A stretch of 13,330 nucleotides of DNA from Candidatus Thalassarchaeaceae archaeon (GCA_013329905.1 DUJH01000010.1:462-13791); one strand, 5' to 3'; positions 1 to 6,041 are shown, counted from the first letter of the stretch. Numbers and translations are program-made. The notes: generated by a model from the sequence alone, not told the origin.

Positions 1-269
1 GAGACCTCATCCGCATTATCCATGCCATAGCCTTCGAGCGCTGAGATTTTCTTGGCTAGAACCTCCATAGTCGGATTGTTCCCACGGGTGTAGATGTAAG
101 CCTCGCTCTCGCCTCGACCCCAGCTCTCAATCGCCTCTGAATTCTCGAAAACAAAGGTCGATGTTTGGTGAATTGGATTGATGTGCGAACCCGAGGGGTC
201 GTGCACCTCTCCAGCATGGACTGCCTTTGTACCGAAGCCTTGTTTTTTGGAATCGTTATCCTCTGCCAT
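1..269 (-). CDS. Cys/Met-metabolism PLP-dependent enzyme, N-terminal part (partial)
   Basis: The gene starts with ATG at 269-267 and runs off the left edge, so only about 89 residues are visible. After a short polar leader (MAEDNDSKKQ) comes GFGTKAVHAGE, then INPIHQTSTFVFEN and YIYTRGNNPTMEVL, then a SALEG-like segment. These are the N-terminal signatures of the cystathionine gamma-synthase / gamma-lyase / O-acetylhomoserine sulfhydrylase / methionine gamma-lyase family; Y-x-R-x-x-N-P-T is the conserved segment of the tetramer active site. The PLP lysine and substrate-specifying residues lie outside the window, so the exact reaction in sulfur amino acid metabolism cannot be assigned. A GAGG Shine-Dalgarno seven bases upstream supports the start. 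It lies 86 bases downstream of rpl24e on the same strand and may be transcribed with it or from its own weak promoter. Family certain, substrate open. Confidence 0.9.
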   Translation of the reverse strand, partial: MAEDNDSKKQGFGTKAVHAGEVHDPSGSHINPIHQTSTFVFENSEAIESWGRGESEAYIYTRGNNPTMEVLAKKISALEGYGMDNADEV

Positions 270-355
270 CTTCGAACCTCGGGATTGACCGAGTCACTTC
301 GCGCCTATTACCTAAACGACGGTAATCTTCGTCGAAAGTGGACAGACTGAGATGT

Positions 356-547
356 CTAATTTATTCCGCCCTTTACGTAGCGGCGGGTCCACTTCAGCCT
401 GCGCGGATTGCGCTTCAACTTCAAGTGGTTCTTGCGTGCCTTCGAATCCTTGAACCAGAATGTGGTGCCGTCGCGCTTGACGAACATCATGCCGGTACCA
501 GGCTCGATTTCCTCATGGGTGAAGCTGCATACTCTACGCTCTGGCAT
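356..547 (-). CDS. rpl24e: Large ribosomal subunit protein eL24 (L24e), zinc site degenerate
   Basis: A 63-residue protein beginning MPERRVCSFTHEEIEPGTG, with GMMFVKRDG and the basic RNPRRLKWTRRYVKGG tail, matches archaeal/eukaryotic L24e, a small 50S subunit protein. I start it at the ATG at 547 because GAGGTG lies seven bases upstream; a TTG two codons earlier (553) is possible but badly spaced. Family members I know carry a zinc ribbon, C-x2-C near residue 7 and C-x3-C near residue 33. Here only C7 remains: the other three positions are T10, K33 and A37. The reading frame and flanking motifs are intact, so this looks like genuine loss of zinc binding and not a frameshift. It is the last ribosomal gene of the L7Ae-S28e-L24e cluster, 11 bases after rps28e. 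Confidence 0.93.
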   Translation of the reverse strand: MPERRVCSFTHEEIEPGTGMMFVKRDGTTFWFKDSKARKNHLKLKRNPRRLKWTRRYVKGGIN

Positions 548-558
548 ATCCAATCACC

Positions 559-780
559 TCATCGAGCGCTGAGTCGACGCGCCTCACGGCCCGTGTCCTT
601 CAGCATCAGAATGTCTCCAACCCTAATCGGGCCGACTACGTTGCGAGTAATGATGCGACCAATGTCGCGTGGGTTCTTCGCGTCGTTCACGCGAACTTTC
701 ACTTGGGTGGCCTCACCGGTCATACCGGTTCGGCCGACGATCTCGACGACCTCTGCGGGCCATGCATCGACTTCTACCAT
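559..780 (-). CDS. rps28e: Small ribosomal subunit protein eS28 (S28e)
   Basis: A 73-residue protein with VVEIVGRTGMTGEATQVKVR (residues 11-30), GRIITRNVVGPIRVGDILML (41-60) and a terminal TGREARRL. These are the hallmark segments of S28e, a small OB-fold protein of the archaeal/eukaryotic 30S/40S subunit near the mRNA exit side. Length and order are normal for the family. ATG at 780 is preceded by GGAGGG seven to eight bases upstream. The gene lies 33 bases after rpl7ae and 11 bases before rpl24e on the same strand, the conserved archaeal L7Ae-S28e-L24e order, so co-transcription from the promoter ahead of rpl7ae is likely. Nothing unusual in the sequence. Confidence 0.97.
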   Translation of the reverse strand: MVEVDAWPAEVVEIVGRTGMTGEATQVKVRVNDAKNPRDIGRIITRNVVGPIRVGDILMLKDTGREARRLSAR

Positions 781-813
781 TTCATTCCCTCCGTATCTTC
801 CGATTCAGTGCGT

Positions 814-1194
814 TCAAGCAGAAAGGGTCTCGAAGTGGCCCTTGACTTCGTTGAAGCGGTCAGCGCCGTCCTTACTGACGTCCATCACTACGATTGCTGC
901 GGTGCGTGTGCCAGTTGGCATTCCGGCAGCCTCAGCGAGGTAAGCTTGGTCTTCGACGTAGATGAATGGAATTTCTTTCTCTTTGCAGATCATTGGGATG
1001 TGGGCTAGGAGTTCGCTAGGATTGACGTTTTCTGCCATGACGACCATCTTAGCAGTGCCGCGTTCTGCAGCCTTTGTGACCTCGTTAGCGCCCTTCTTCA
1101 GCGCGCCTCTTCCGTCTTTGCCTAGGGTCTTCACCATCTCGTAGACTTGCTCTTGTACGTCCTTTGGGGTCTCGTATGCTATGTGTACACTCAT
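814..1194 (-). CDS. rpl7ae: Ribosomal protein L7Ae / kink-turn RNA-binding protein
   Basis: A 126-residue protein starting MSVHIAYETPKDVQEQVYEM. It carries the L7Ae core: KKGANEVTKAAERGTAKMVV, AENVNPSELLAHIPMICKEK, IPFIYVEDQAYL and the C-terminal AAIVVMD strand. In archaea this protein binds kink-turns in 23S rRNA, in box C/D and H/ACA guide RNPs and in RNase P RNA. The GANE and NPSE-HIP segments are the k-turn-contacting region. I choose ATG 1194 because GAGGAG lies eight bases upstream; the GTG at 1203 overlaps that site and would add only three residues. It is first in the L7Ae-S28e-L24e transcript. In many euryarchaea ndk and infB follow this trio; here they do not. Confidence 0.97.
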   Translation of the reverse strand: MSVHIAYETPKDVQEQVYEMVKTLGKDGRGALKKGANEVTKAAERGTAKMVVMAENVNPSELLAHIPMICKEKEIPFIYVEDQAYLAEAAGMPTGTRTAAIVVMDVSKDGADRFNEVKGHFETLSA

Positions 1195-1238
1195 TGGATT
1201 CACTCCTCATGTTGGGTAGTCCGGCGCACGGCGTGGCC

Positions 1239-1248
1239 GATATAAACG
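1239..1248 (-). promoter_or_regulatory. Candidate archaeal TATA box for the rpl7ae operon
   Basis: Read on the minus strand the site is CGTTTATATC, close to the archaeal TTTAWATA consensus. It lies about 45 bases ahead of the rpl7ae ATG, so a start site 25 bases downstream would give a leader of about 20 bases that includes the GAGGAG ribosome site. A second AT-rich stretch (AAATTTATC, about 1264-1272) is an alternative. Confidence 0.5.
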
Positions 1249-1349
1249 CAGCGGATTACCTACGATAAATTTGAGCGGCGGTCTACTCGAGAGATTGCTG
1301 ATTGGTGGTGGGGCAAATTGTGTTGGAATTAGTCCGCAGTGTTCGGATT

Positions 1350-2279
1350 TCAAGAGATTAAATTTCGCAGACCGCGGGCGAGAGCGGGGGCAGAACTGAC
1401 CACCGCTCTCGGGTTAGGGAGGGAGTCCGAACTGTGGACGCCGTCCACGTGATTTGCAAGTCTTGAAATTGCGCCTGCAGTGAATAATCCGTGGGTGCAG
1501 GCGGCGTGGACAGCTGTTGCACCTTGTCGGCGGAGAGCGTCACTCGCTCGACAGATTGTTCCTCCGGTACTGATCATGTCGTCGACGATTGCGACGATTT
1601 TTCCATCGACATCGAGGTCTTTTGGTGTGTGTTCAATGGTGTGAGCGTCGATTCGAGTCTTTTCGAGGTAGCTGAATTCGCAACCCATCAGATTTGCTAC
1701 CTCGGTGGCGCGAGCGATTGCGCCTTTGTCAGGGCTGAGGATGAAGTCGGGTTGGACTTCGGCCGACAATCGCTCGGCGACCTCCGACATCGCGCTGACG
1801 AACTCGACCGGAACATCGAGTCCCTCGAGGACTTCTGGCGCGTGGAGGTCTAGGACGGCGATACCGTCGCAACAGCGCGCGAGCATTTCTCCAATTACAC
1901 GCGCGCTTACAGCCTCGCCAGGCGAGAATCGTTTGTCCTGGCGAGAGTACCCGAAGTATGGAATCGCGAGGAAGACGCCGGGGCCGACGTCAGGAAGGCT
2001 CTGTGGCTCTTCGCCTTTGTAGTTCGAGAGATCTCCTTTGCGAACCGAAGCGATGGCTTCGAGCAGCAGAATCGTCTCGAGAACACCCGAGTCTGGATAG
2101 GTGTTTGAAACCAGCACGACAGGCTCGCTGCGCACCGATTCTATGGACTCGGATGGCACGCGGACGTAGCCCTCGCCATCCGGGAATCGTCGGCTGATCA
2201 AATCAACAGATTCCATTCCTAGCAATGGAGCTAGAGACTCTGCTATCGCTCGGCCTGAGGAACCACTCAAAACCGGCAT
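1350..2279 (-). CDS. prs: Ribose-phosphate pyrophosphokinase (PRPP synthetase)
   Basis: This cytosolic enzyme makes PRPP from ribose-5-phosphate and ATP for purine, pyrimidine, histidine, tryptophan and NAD synthesis. The 309 residues contain RFPDGE (31-36), the ATP-loop segment PYFGYSRQDKRFSPGE (107-122), DLHAPE (144-149), SPDKGAIAR (182-190), EKTRID (206-211) and the PRPP-binding signature VAIVDDMISTGGT (229-241), followed by CTHGLF (261-266). Both phosphoribosyltransferase-like halves are complete. Compared with the bacterial enzyme there are about 18 extra residues (roughly 81-100, KGDLSNYKGEEPQSLPDVGP) just before the PYFGY segment. ATG at 2279 has GAGGAG five bases upstream. It stands alone, divergent from the tRNA on the other side. 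Confidence 0.96.
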   Translation of the reverse strand: MPVLSGSSGRAIAESLAPLLGMESVDLISRRFPDGEGYVRVPSESIESVRSEPVVLVSNTYPDSGVLETILLLEAIASVRKGDLSNYKGEEPQSLPDVGPGVFLAIPYFGYSRQDKRFSPGEAVSARVIGEMLARCCDGIAVLDLHAPEVLEGLDVPVEFVSAMSEVAERLSAEVQPDFILSPDKGAIARATEVANLMGCEFSYLEKTRIDAHTIEHTPKDLDVDGKIVAIVDDMISTGGTICRASDALRRQGATAVHAACTHGLFTAGAISRLANHVDGVHSSDSLPNPRAVVSSAPALARGLRNLIS

Positions 2280-2393
2280 GAGTGCTCCTCGCGAGTGGTG
2301 AGTCCTTCATGACTTCTCCGATGGCAAGCCAGACACGCCGAAGAGCAGATGGGCACCTTCAAAATGGGTATGCCTCTCGGCGGGTCTGCTCAA

Positions 2394-2471
2394 GGGCGTG
2401 TAGCTTAGTTTGGCTGGAGCACCCGGCTGATAACCGGGAGGTCACAGGTTCAAATCCTGTCATGCCCACCA
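2394..2471 (+). tRNA. tRNA-Ile (anticodon GAT), CCA encoded
   Basis: The cloverleaf folds by eye: acceptor GGGCGTG with CATGCCC (one G-T pair), D stem GCTT/GAGC, anticodon stem CCCGG/CCGGG with loop CTGATAA (anticodon GAT), variable AGGTC, and T stem ACAGG/CCTGT around TTCAAAT. The discriminator is A at 2468 and CCA follows in the DNA at 2469-2471. GAT reads isoleucine AUC/AUU codons. There is no intron. A weak AT-rich box (TTCAAAAT, 2359-2366) lies about 30 bases upstream as a possible promoter. Confidence 0.97.
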
Positions 2472-2509
2472 CCTCTCCTCCATCGTTGATGTCAATCGTG
2501 GGCACGCCA

Positions 2510-2527
2510 AGGTCTGTTGAGAGACCT
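2510..2527. terminator. Stem-loop between converging tRNA-Ile and the PRC-barrel-like gene
   Basis: AGGTCT (2510-2515) and AGACCT (2522-2527) form a perfect 6-bp stem with loop GTTGAG. It lies 22 bases past the stop of the minus-strand gene and about 40 bases past the tRNA. No clear T-tract follows on either strand, so a terminator role is only suggested by position. The rest of the 2472-2549 spacer shows nothing else. Confidence 0.3.
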
Positions 2528-2549
2528 CGTGACATGTAATTCGAATCAA

Positions 2550-3137
2550 TCAATTTTCGAGTGATTCGCCACTATTCAGTGCGAGATAGCTTGGCAAGGT
2601 GATCAAGCGATTCACTTTGCAGCGAAGGATCAATTCATCGAGGAAGGCAGTTGTCCTGGCGAGTTGTTTGACTGGAATAATCAGCGAATCGGGTAGATCG
2701 TACTTTCGGCGAAGGGTCGAGTGCGTATTGACAAGGACTCCGCGGTAGGTCCGCTTCACTTTCACAAAGCCAACAACATTCCCGATATCGACGCCATCAT
2801 TGTCCATGACTGCTCTATCTACAAGCTCGTCTGGTGCCCACAATTGCTCGTCGATGCGGATTGTATTGCGCCAGCGACGCTGGAGTTCTCGCATCGATTT
2901 GGAAAGTTTGACACCGCCATCTGGTCGAATGCTGTGTATCAGCTCCTTCGACAGTGGGGCTGCACCAGCGGGTTTGCGCATGTAATCGCCGGCGACGTCA
3001 TCGACGACCTCGAGCCTCATCGATCTGACGAATTCATCTCGTGGATGAGATCTCTCTCCAGTGATTATTCCGACGAGAGTCTCGCCAACGTACACTTCTC
3101 TCTGTAGTAATTCTTGGATACGGTATTCTTCGCTCAT
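2550..3137 (-). CDS. Hypothetical protein with two PRC-barrel-like segments
   Basis: A 195-residue soluble basic protein, not recognised as a named gene. Two segments have the pattern of a PRC-barrel fold. Residues 9-45 contain ELLQREVYVGETLVGIIT; residues 108-160 contain RAVMDNDGVDIGNVVGF, later LRRKYDLPDSLIIPVKQL. PRC-barrels occur in RimM-type ribosome-maturation factors and in many small archaeal proteins; here there is no accompanying RimM domain. The linker (about 60-105) is rich in basic and polar residues (RELQRRWRNTIR). There are no membrane segments or signal peptide. ATG 3137 has GAGGG about eight bases upstream. It is divergent from the aminotransferase across an AT-rich spacer. 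The fold is inferred by pattern only; RNA or ribosome association is a guess. Confidence 0.55.
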   Translation of the reverse strand: MSEEYRIQELLQREVYVGETLVGIITGERSHPRDEFVRSMRLEVVDDVAGDYMRKPAGAAPLSKELIHSIRPDGGVKLSKSMRELQRRWRNTIRIDEQLWAPDELVDRAVMDNDGVDIGNVVGFVKVKRTYRGVLVNTHSTLRRKYDLPDSLIIPVKQLARTTAFLDELILRCKVNRLITLPSYLALNSGESLEN

Positions 3138-3239
3138 TTTGTTCCCTCGTTCGGCTGGGTTAGTGCATCCCCTATGCTTGTCCCATGCTGTGTTCTGCTC
3201 ATCAGCCCTTATAGTCTCGGTTAATCAAGACTGATAATC

Positions 3240-3282
3240 CAATTGAAAAATTCAATCTAAAATGAAAATTTCAATTGAAAAA
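3240..3282. promoter_or_regulatory. AT-rich palindrome cluster, possible operator
   Basis: CAATTGAAAAA occurs twice as an exact 11-base direct repeat (3240-3250 and 3272-3282), start-to-start 32 bases, about three helical turns. It sits among inverted repeats: ATTGAA-AAA-TTCAAT at 3242-3256, TGAAA-A-TTTCA at 3263-3273 and the perfect 12-base palindrome TTTCAATTGAAA at 3269-3280. The position between two divergent genes suits a dimeric regulator, but it may simply be low-complexity promoter DNA. Confidence 0.4.
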
Positions 3283-3346
3283 CTAAAGTGAGTTTGATTT
3301 TTTGAGTGATTATCGGAACTTTGGTTCTGACGGATTCCGTAGAGGT

Positions 3347-3403
3347 GAGATTGGCCTGGGAAATCTCAGCGAAGTCGGTTGAGAATGCCTCTGTGACGAG
3401 GCA
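3347..3403 (+). other. Two potential hairpins ahead of the aminotransferase
   Basis: GAGATT (3347-3352) pairs with AATCTC (3362-3367), and TGCCTC (3386-3391) pairs with GAGGCA (3398-3403). If transcription starts upstream of them they would form a structured leader; if the gene is leaderless from 3458 they would be untranscribed DNA. No known riboswitch is recognised. Confidence 0.25.
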
Positions 3404-3425
3404 GAGACTTGAATCGCGCTTCCGG

Positions 3426-3433
3426 AATATAGG
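3426..3433 (+). promoter_or_regulatory. Possible TATA box for the aminotransferase
   Basis: AATATAGG centred about 28 bases before the GTG at 3458 is at the right distance for a leaderless or very short-leader archaeal transcript. It fits the absence of a Shine-Dalgarno site. The match to consensus is moderate. Confidence 0.3.
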
Positions 3434-3457
3434 AATTCAAAATCGGATAACGTTCAT

Positions 3458-4993
3458 GTGTATCCGACTATTCGGCTTTTCGTGGCCCCCTCAGCTGACC
3501 TCCTTGCTGACATCCGTTCACACTCAGGAACACCTCGTACGGTCGGCCTATCTGATTCCGTCATCGCTGACTTTGCAGCTCGCGATGCAACGCTCTCTCG
3601 CGCCATTGCAGAGGCTCACAAAGCACATATTGCTCTGCGCTCCGAGGTCGGTGGAGCTACATTGATGCTCAACGAATCTGATCTCGTAGAGAAACTACAG
3701 GAAGATTACATCAATTTCTACAAACCGGAGACAGTTAATCCGTACATTCCCATCGCAGCCCGCGGTCCATGGATCATCACTTCTCACGGACGTGTTCTCC
3801 ACGATAACGGTGGATACGGCATGCTCGGCATAGGCCACGGGCCCGACCCAATCATGCAAGCGATGGGAAAGAATTGGGTCATGGCGAATGTCATGACTCC
3901 GTCTTTCAGCCAGAAGCGATTAGCAGATGCGCTTCGAAAAGAAGTTGGACACACGCGCGGTGGCTGCCCATTCTCACGCTTCGTCTGTCTCAACAGCGGA
4001 TCCGAATCAGTAACAATCGGAATGAGGATTGCTGATATCAACGCGAATCAGCTGACTGGACCTGGCGGTCGCCACGAAGGAAAGCCAATCAAGCTCCTTT
4101 CACTGAAACAATCGTTTCACGGCCGCACTCAGCGGCCGGCCTCAATCTCGGATTCATGTAAGGACCCATACAACACAAATCTCGCCTCATTCCGAGATCG
4201 CGACCACATCCTGACCGTCGAGCAGAACGATATCGACGGATTGAGATCTATTTTCGCCCGCGCCGACGATCAGGGATTCTTCATCGAGATGATGGCGATG
4301 GAGCCAGTACAGGGAGAAGGGAGCCCTGGTTCGTGTATTTCCCGAGAATTTTACGACGAGGCTCGCAGGCTGACAAAGGCGCACGGCTCGCTGCTTCTTG
4401 TCGATTCGATTCAGGCTGGATTGCGCGGACATGGATGCCTTTCGGTCGTCGATTATCCAGGATTCCAAGACGCTGAAGAACCGGATCTTGAGACTTGGTC
4501 AAAGGCCCTCAACGCGGGACAATTTCCGTTGTCTGTGATTGGATTGAGTGAGCGCGCGGCTGGATTGTATGTCGTTGGAGTTTATGGTAATACGATGACG
4601 ACGAATCCTCGCGCTCTCGAGACGGCTGTGGCAGTTCTCGAGAGGGTCACACCCGCGATGCGGCAAAACATCCGAGACGCGGGTGTGGAATTTGTAGCCA
4701 AATTGAAGATGCTGCAGGCCGAATATCCAGATTGCGTTACCTTAGTTCAGGGAACCGGGCTTCTGCTCTGCGCGGAGTTGGATAAAGATCGATTCCCAGT
4801 TATAGGATTTGGTGGAGTCGAAGAGTGGTGCCGCGAGCAGGGACTCGGGGTGATTCATGGCGGCAAGAATGCGCTAAGATTCACGCCACACTTTGGGCTG
4901 ACTAGCGCTGAAATCGATTTGATTATCTCAATCGTCAAGGATTGTCTTGACCATTTCATTGGACTCGAGCAGGCCGCTGTTGCTACTGCTTGA
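3458..4993 (+). CDS. Class III (fold type I) PLP-dependent aminotransferase, substrate unknown
   Basis: A 511-residue protein with class III aminotransferase signatures. SGSES (180-184) binds the PLP phosphate. SFHGRT is at 219-224, EPVQGEG at 282-288, VDSIQAG at 315-321 (the usual D-E-x-Q-x-G with Asp316 against the pyridine N), SKALNAG at 348-354 with Lys349 as the Schiff-base lysine, GNTMTTNP at 377-384 and RFTPHF at 474-479. The first about 90 residues precede the core and are unlike short ornithine/acetylornithine enzymes; a segment near 90-125 (NPYIPIAARGPW, GGYGMLGIGH) seems family-specific. The start is uncertain: GTG 3458 is the first start codon after an in-frame stop at 3410, with no Shine-Dalgarno; ATG 3665 would lose 69 residues. 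It is followed after 87 bases by the SDR-like gene. It is likely an amino acid or diamine omega-transaminase; the donor and acceptor cannot be read from sequence. Confidence 0.85.
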   Translation: MYPTIRLFVAPSADLLADIRSHSGTPRTVGLSDSVIADFAARDATLSRAIAEAHKAHIALRSEVGGATLMLNESDLVEKLQEDYINFYKPETVNPYIPIAARGPWIITSHGRVLHDNGGYGMLGIGHGPDPIMQAMGKNWVMANVMTPSFSQKRLADALRKEVGHTRGGCPFSRFVCLNSGSESVTIGMRIADINANQLTGPGGRHEGKPIKLLSLKQSFHGRTQRPASISDSCKDPYNTNLASFRDRDHILTVEQNDIDGLRSIFARADDQGFFIEMMAMEPVQGEGSPGSCISREFYDEARRLTKAHGSLLLVDSIQAGLRGHGCLSVVDYPGFQDAEEPDLETWSKALNAGQFPLSVIGLSERAAGLYVVGVYGNTMTTNPRALETAVAVLERVTPAMRQNIRDAGVEFVAKLKMLQAEYPDCVTLVQGTGLLLCAELDKDRFPVIGFGGVEEWCREQGLGVIHGGKNALRFTPHFGLTSAEIDLIISIVKDCLDHFIGLEQAAVATA

Positions 4994-5080
4994 TTGGATA
5001 ATTCGCCTGTGCGGCGCGCTGAATTTCCTGCGACTTGCTCGCCATCAGAACCATGAGTGTCAGCCTTCACGCTCGCCTCG

Positions 5081-5782
5081 ATGTCGAAGGTAGTTCACCT
5101 GCGGGGTGAGGTGGATGCTGTGTATACGGCAATCGCTGACCGGCTTGAGCGGGCTGGTGCCACTCTCACGGCGAAGCGAGAAGATGCAGAATTAACAATC
5201 TCTCTTGGGAATGCTTCCGACACCGCTTCGCAGCCGGTAGATATTGCAGTGATTCCTAATTATCTGGAGGACCCCATAGCTGACCTCATTGTCAGAGTTC
5301 ATGACATCTTGGTGCCTGAGGGAGTGATTGGTTGGGGCAGCGATGTTCTCAACGAATGGGTCGCATGGACTAGAGAAGGATCCGAAGGAATTGCTCCGCA
5401 AGACATTGAAGCGCGTCATTGGGTACATATCCGCGACGCGGCGGACGCAATTACTCTCATCGCGCTTGCCGACGCTGATGCCATGACACAGGGTGTCATC
5501 GACCTCGCTGGTCGGCGAGCCTGGAGTGCCGATGCAGTTCTTGGAGAAATGAATCTACTATGGGGGCGCTACACTGACGCGCTCAACCTGACTCATACGA
5601 TTGAGTCGCTGACCAACGTTCCCAGTCCGGCCGCGAAACAAATCGACAAGCCTGTTGAGCGCCCGAACCTCGGCCCGCTGCACGAAGCGATGCTAGCCGC
5701 GGGCCGTGAGGAAGGGTGGCGACCGCTAACAGCGATGCGCGTCGGGTTGATGGAACTCTTCGCTCACACGCAGGACGAGTGA
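5081..5782 (+). CDS. Shortened SDR/epimerase-like protein lacking the dinucleotide motif
   Basis: A 233-residue protein (MSKVVHLRGEVDAVYTAIAD...). The second half follows the C-terminal pattern of extended SDR sugar epimerases/dehydratases: LIVRVHDILVPEG resembles the R-x-x-x-x-G-P strand, RHWVHIRDAADAITLIAL resembles the D-F-V-H-V-D-D-V-A segment, GVIDLAGRRAWSADAVLGEM the following strand-helix, and REEGWRPLTAMRVGLMEL the terminal L-G-W-x-P segment. The N-terminal part is about 100 residues shorter than usual. It has no G-x-x-G-x-x-G NAD(P) motif and no Y-x-x-x-K catalytic pair that I can find, so it is probably not a normal oxidoreductase. GTG 5057 would add eight residues; no Shine-Dalgarno supports either start. 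It lies 87 bases after the aminotransferase, probably co-transcribed. Fold moderately supported, function unknown. Confidence 0.6.
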   Translation: MSKVVHLRGEVDAVYTAIADRLERAGATLTAKREDAELTISLGNASDTASQPVDIAVIPNYLEDPIADLIVRVHDILVPEGVIGWGSDVLNEWVAWTREGSEGIAPQDIEARHWVHIRDAADAITLIALADADAMTQGVIDLAGRRAWSADAVLGEMNLLWGRYTDALNLTHTIESLTNVPSPAAKQIDKPVERPNLGPLHEAMLAAGREEGWRPLTAMRVGLMELFAHTQDE

Positions 5783-5809
5783 CTTCACACGGATTACCGT
5801 GGGATTTGT

Positions 5810-5832
5810 TGAATTGGTTCAGAACCGATTCA
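5810..5832 (+). terminator. Strong hairpin after the SDR-like gene
   Basis: TGAATTGGTT (5810-5819) pairs with AACCGATTCA (5823-5832) around a CAG loop: ten base pairs with one T-G wobble that is stable only in plus-strand RNA. It begins 28 bases after the stop at 5782 and overlaps the stop codon of the converging H1-like gene. No T-tract follows, so it may act as an end-stabilising structure and not as a classical terminator. Confidence 0.45.
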
Positions 5833-6006
5833 GGAACGGTCAGACTGGACCTGCTTGCGCACATCCTGAGCTGCTGCCTTGATGCCTTGCATAGTCTTGC
5901 GAACACGTGTTCCAGCAGCGTTCACACCCTTGTCATGCTTCGCAGCATCTTTCAGGGTGTCATTCAATTCATCAATCATGTTCTGTAACATTGCCTCAAC
6001 AGACAT
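5830..6006 (-). CDS. Small histone H1-like (Hc1-type) protein
   Basis: A 58-residue open frame from ATG 6006 to TGA 5830. The first half is a predicted amphipathic helix (MSVEAMLQNMIDELNDTLKD). The second half, KGVNAAGTRVRKTMQGIK followed by AAAQDVRKQVQ, resembles the conserved GNKAAGTRVRK-MQ-x-K-x-x-AQ-x-x-R-K block of bacterial Hc1/H1-like nucleoid proteins known from Bacteroidetes and, more distantly, Chlamydia. Those bind DNA or bridge it; members I know often have a Lys/Ala-rich tail, missing here. There are 10 K/R and 8 D/E, so it is only mildly basic. No Shine-Dalgarno is present, but TGCTTAAGAG lies about 29 bases upstream, fitting leaderless expression. It converges with the SDR-like gene and its stop lies in the hairpin there. 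Homology judged by eye. Confidence 0.72.
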   Translation of the reverse strand: MSVEAMLQNMIDELNDTLKDAAKHDKGVNAAGTRVRKTMQGIKAAAQDVRKQVQSDRS

Positions 6007-6030
6007 AACGCTGCGCCCATCCGCGACGAC

Positions 6031-6041
6031 TCTTAAGCAAT
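6031..6041 (-). promoter_or_regulatory. Possible TATA box for the H1-like gene
   Basis: On the minus strand TTGCTTAAGAG is centred about 29 bases ahead of the ATG at 6006, the spacing expected for a leaderless archaeal gene. The match to consensus is partial. The rest of the 6007-6179 spacer shows no other gene. Confidence 0.35.

Larger units (their letters stand above)
3138..3457. other. 320-base AT-rich divergent intergenic region
   Basis: No convincing gene is seen here. The left part (3138-3230) is the upstream region of the minus-strand PRC-barrel-like gene; a CTATAAGG-like box on the minus strand near 3210-3216 could be its TATA element. The middle (3232-3300) is very AT-rich and holds overlapping palindromes. 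The right part (3301-3457) precedes the aminotransferase and can form two small hairpins. A plus-strand open frame through 3306-3665 is not credible as a protein. Confidence 0.6.

Noticed and set aside
317..334. CGACG/CGTCG stem after rpl24e as a terminator
   Set aside because: It has a 5-bp stem with an 8-base loop and only three T residues after it; it could be chance.
356..547. Frameshift or pseudogene explanation for the missing L24e cysteines
   Set aside because: The frame, length, ribosome site and both flanking motifs are intact; only the ligand positions are substituted.
338..943. Plus-strand 201-codon open frame opposite rpl24e/rps28e/rpl7ae
   Set aside because: It is antisense to three well-conserved ribosomal genes and is a shadow frame.
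1320..1349. Weak TCCG/CGGA hairpin after prs as a terminator
   Set aside because: It has only a 4-5 bp stem and no T-tract, too weak to list.
2282..2539. Open frames on both strands across the tRNA
   Set aside because: They run straight through the tRNA-Ile cloverleaf and their translations show no family motif.
3306..3665. Plus-strand 119-codon open frame before and into the aminotransferase
   Set aside because: It overlaps the aminotransferase in another frame, has no recognisable motif and no ribosome site.
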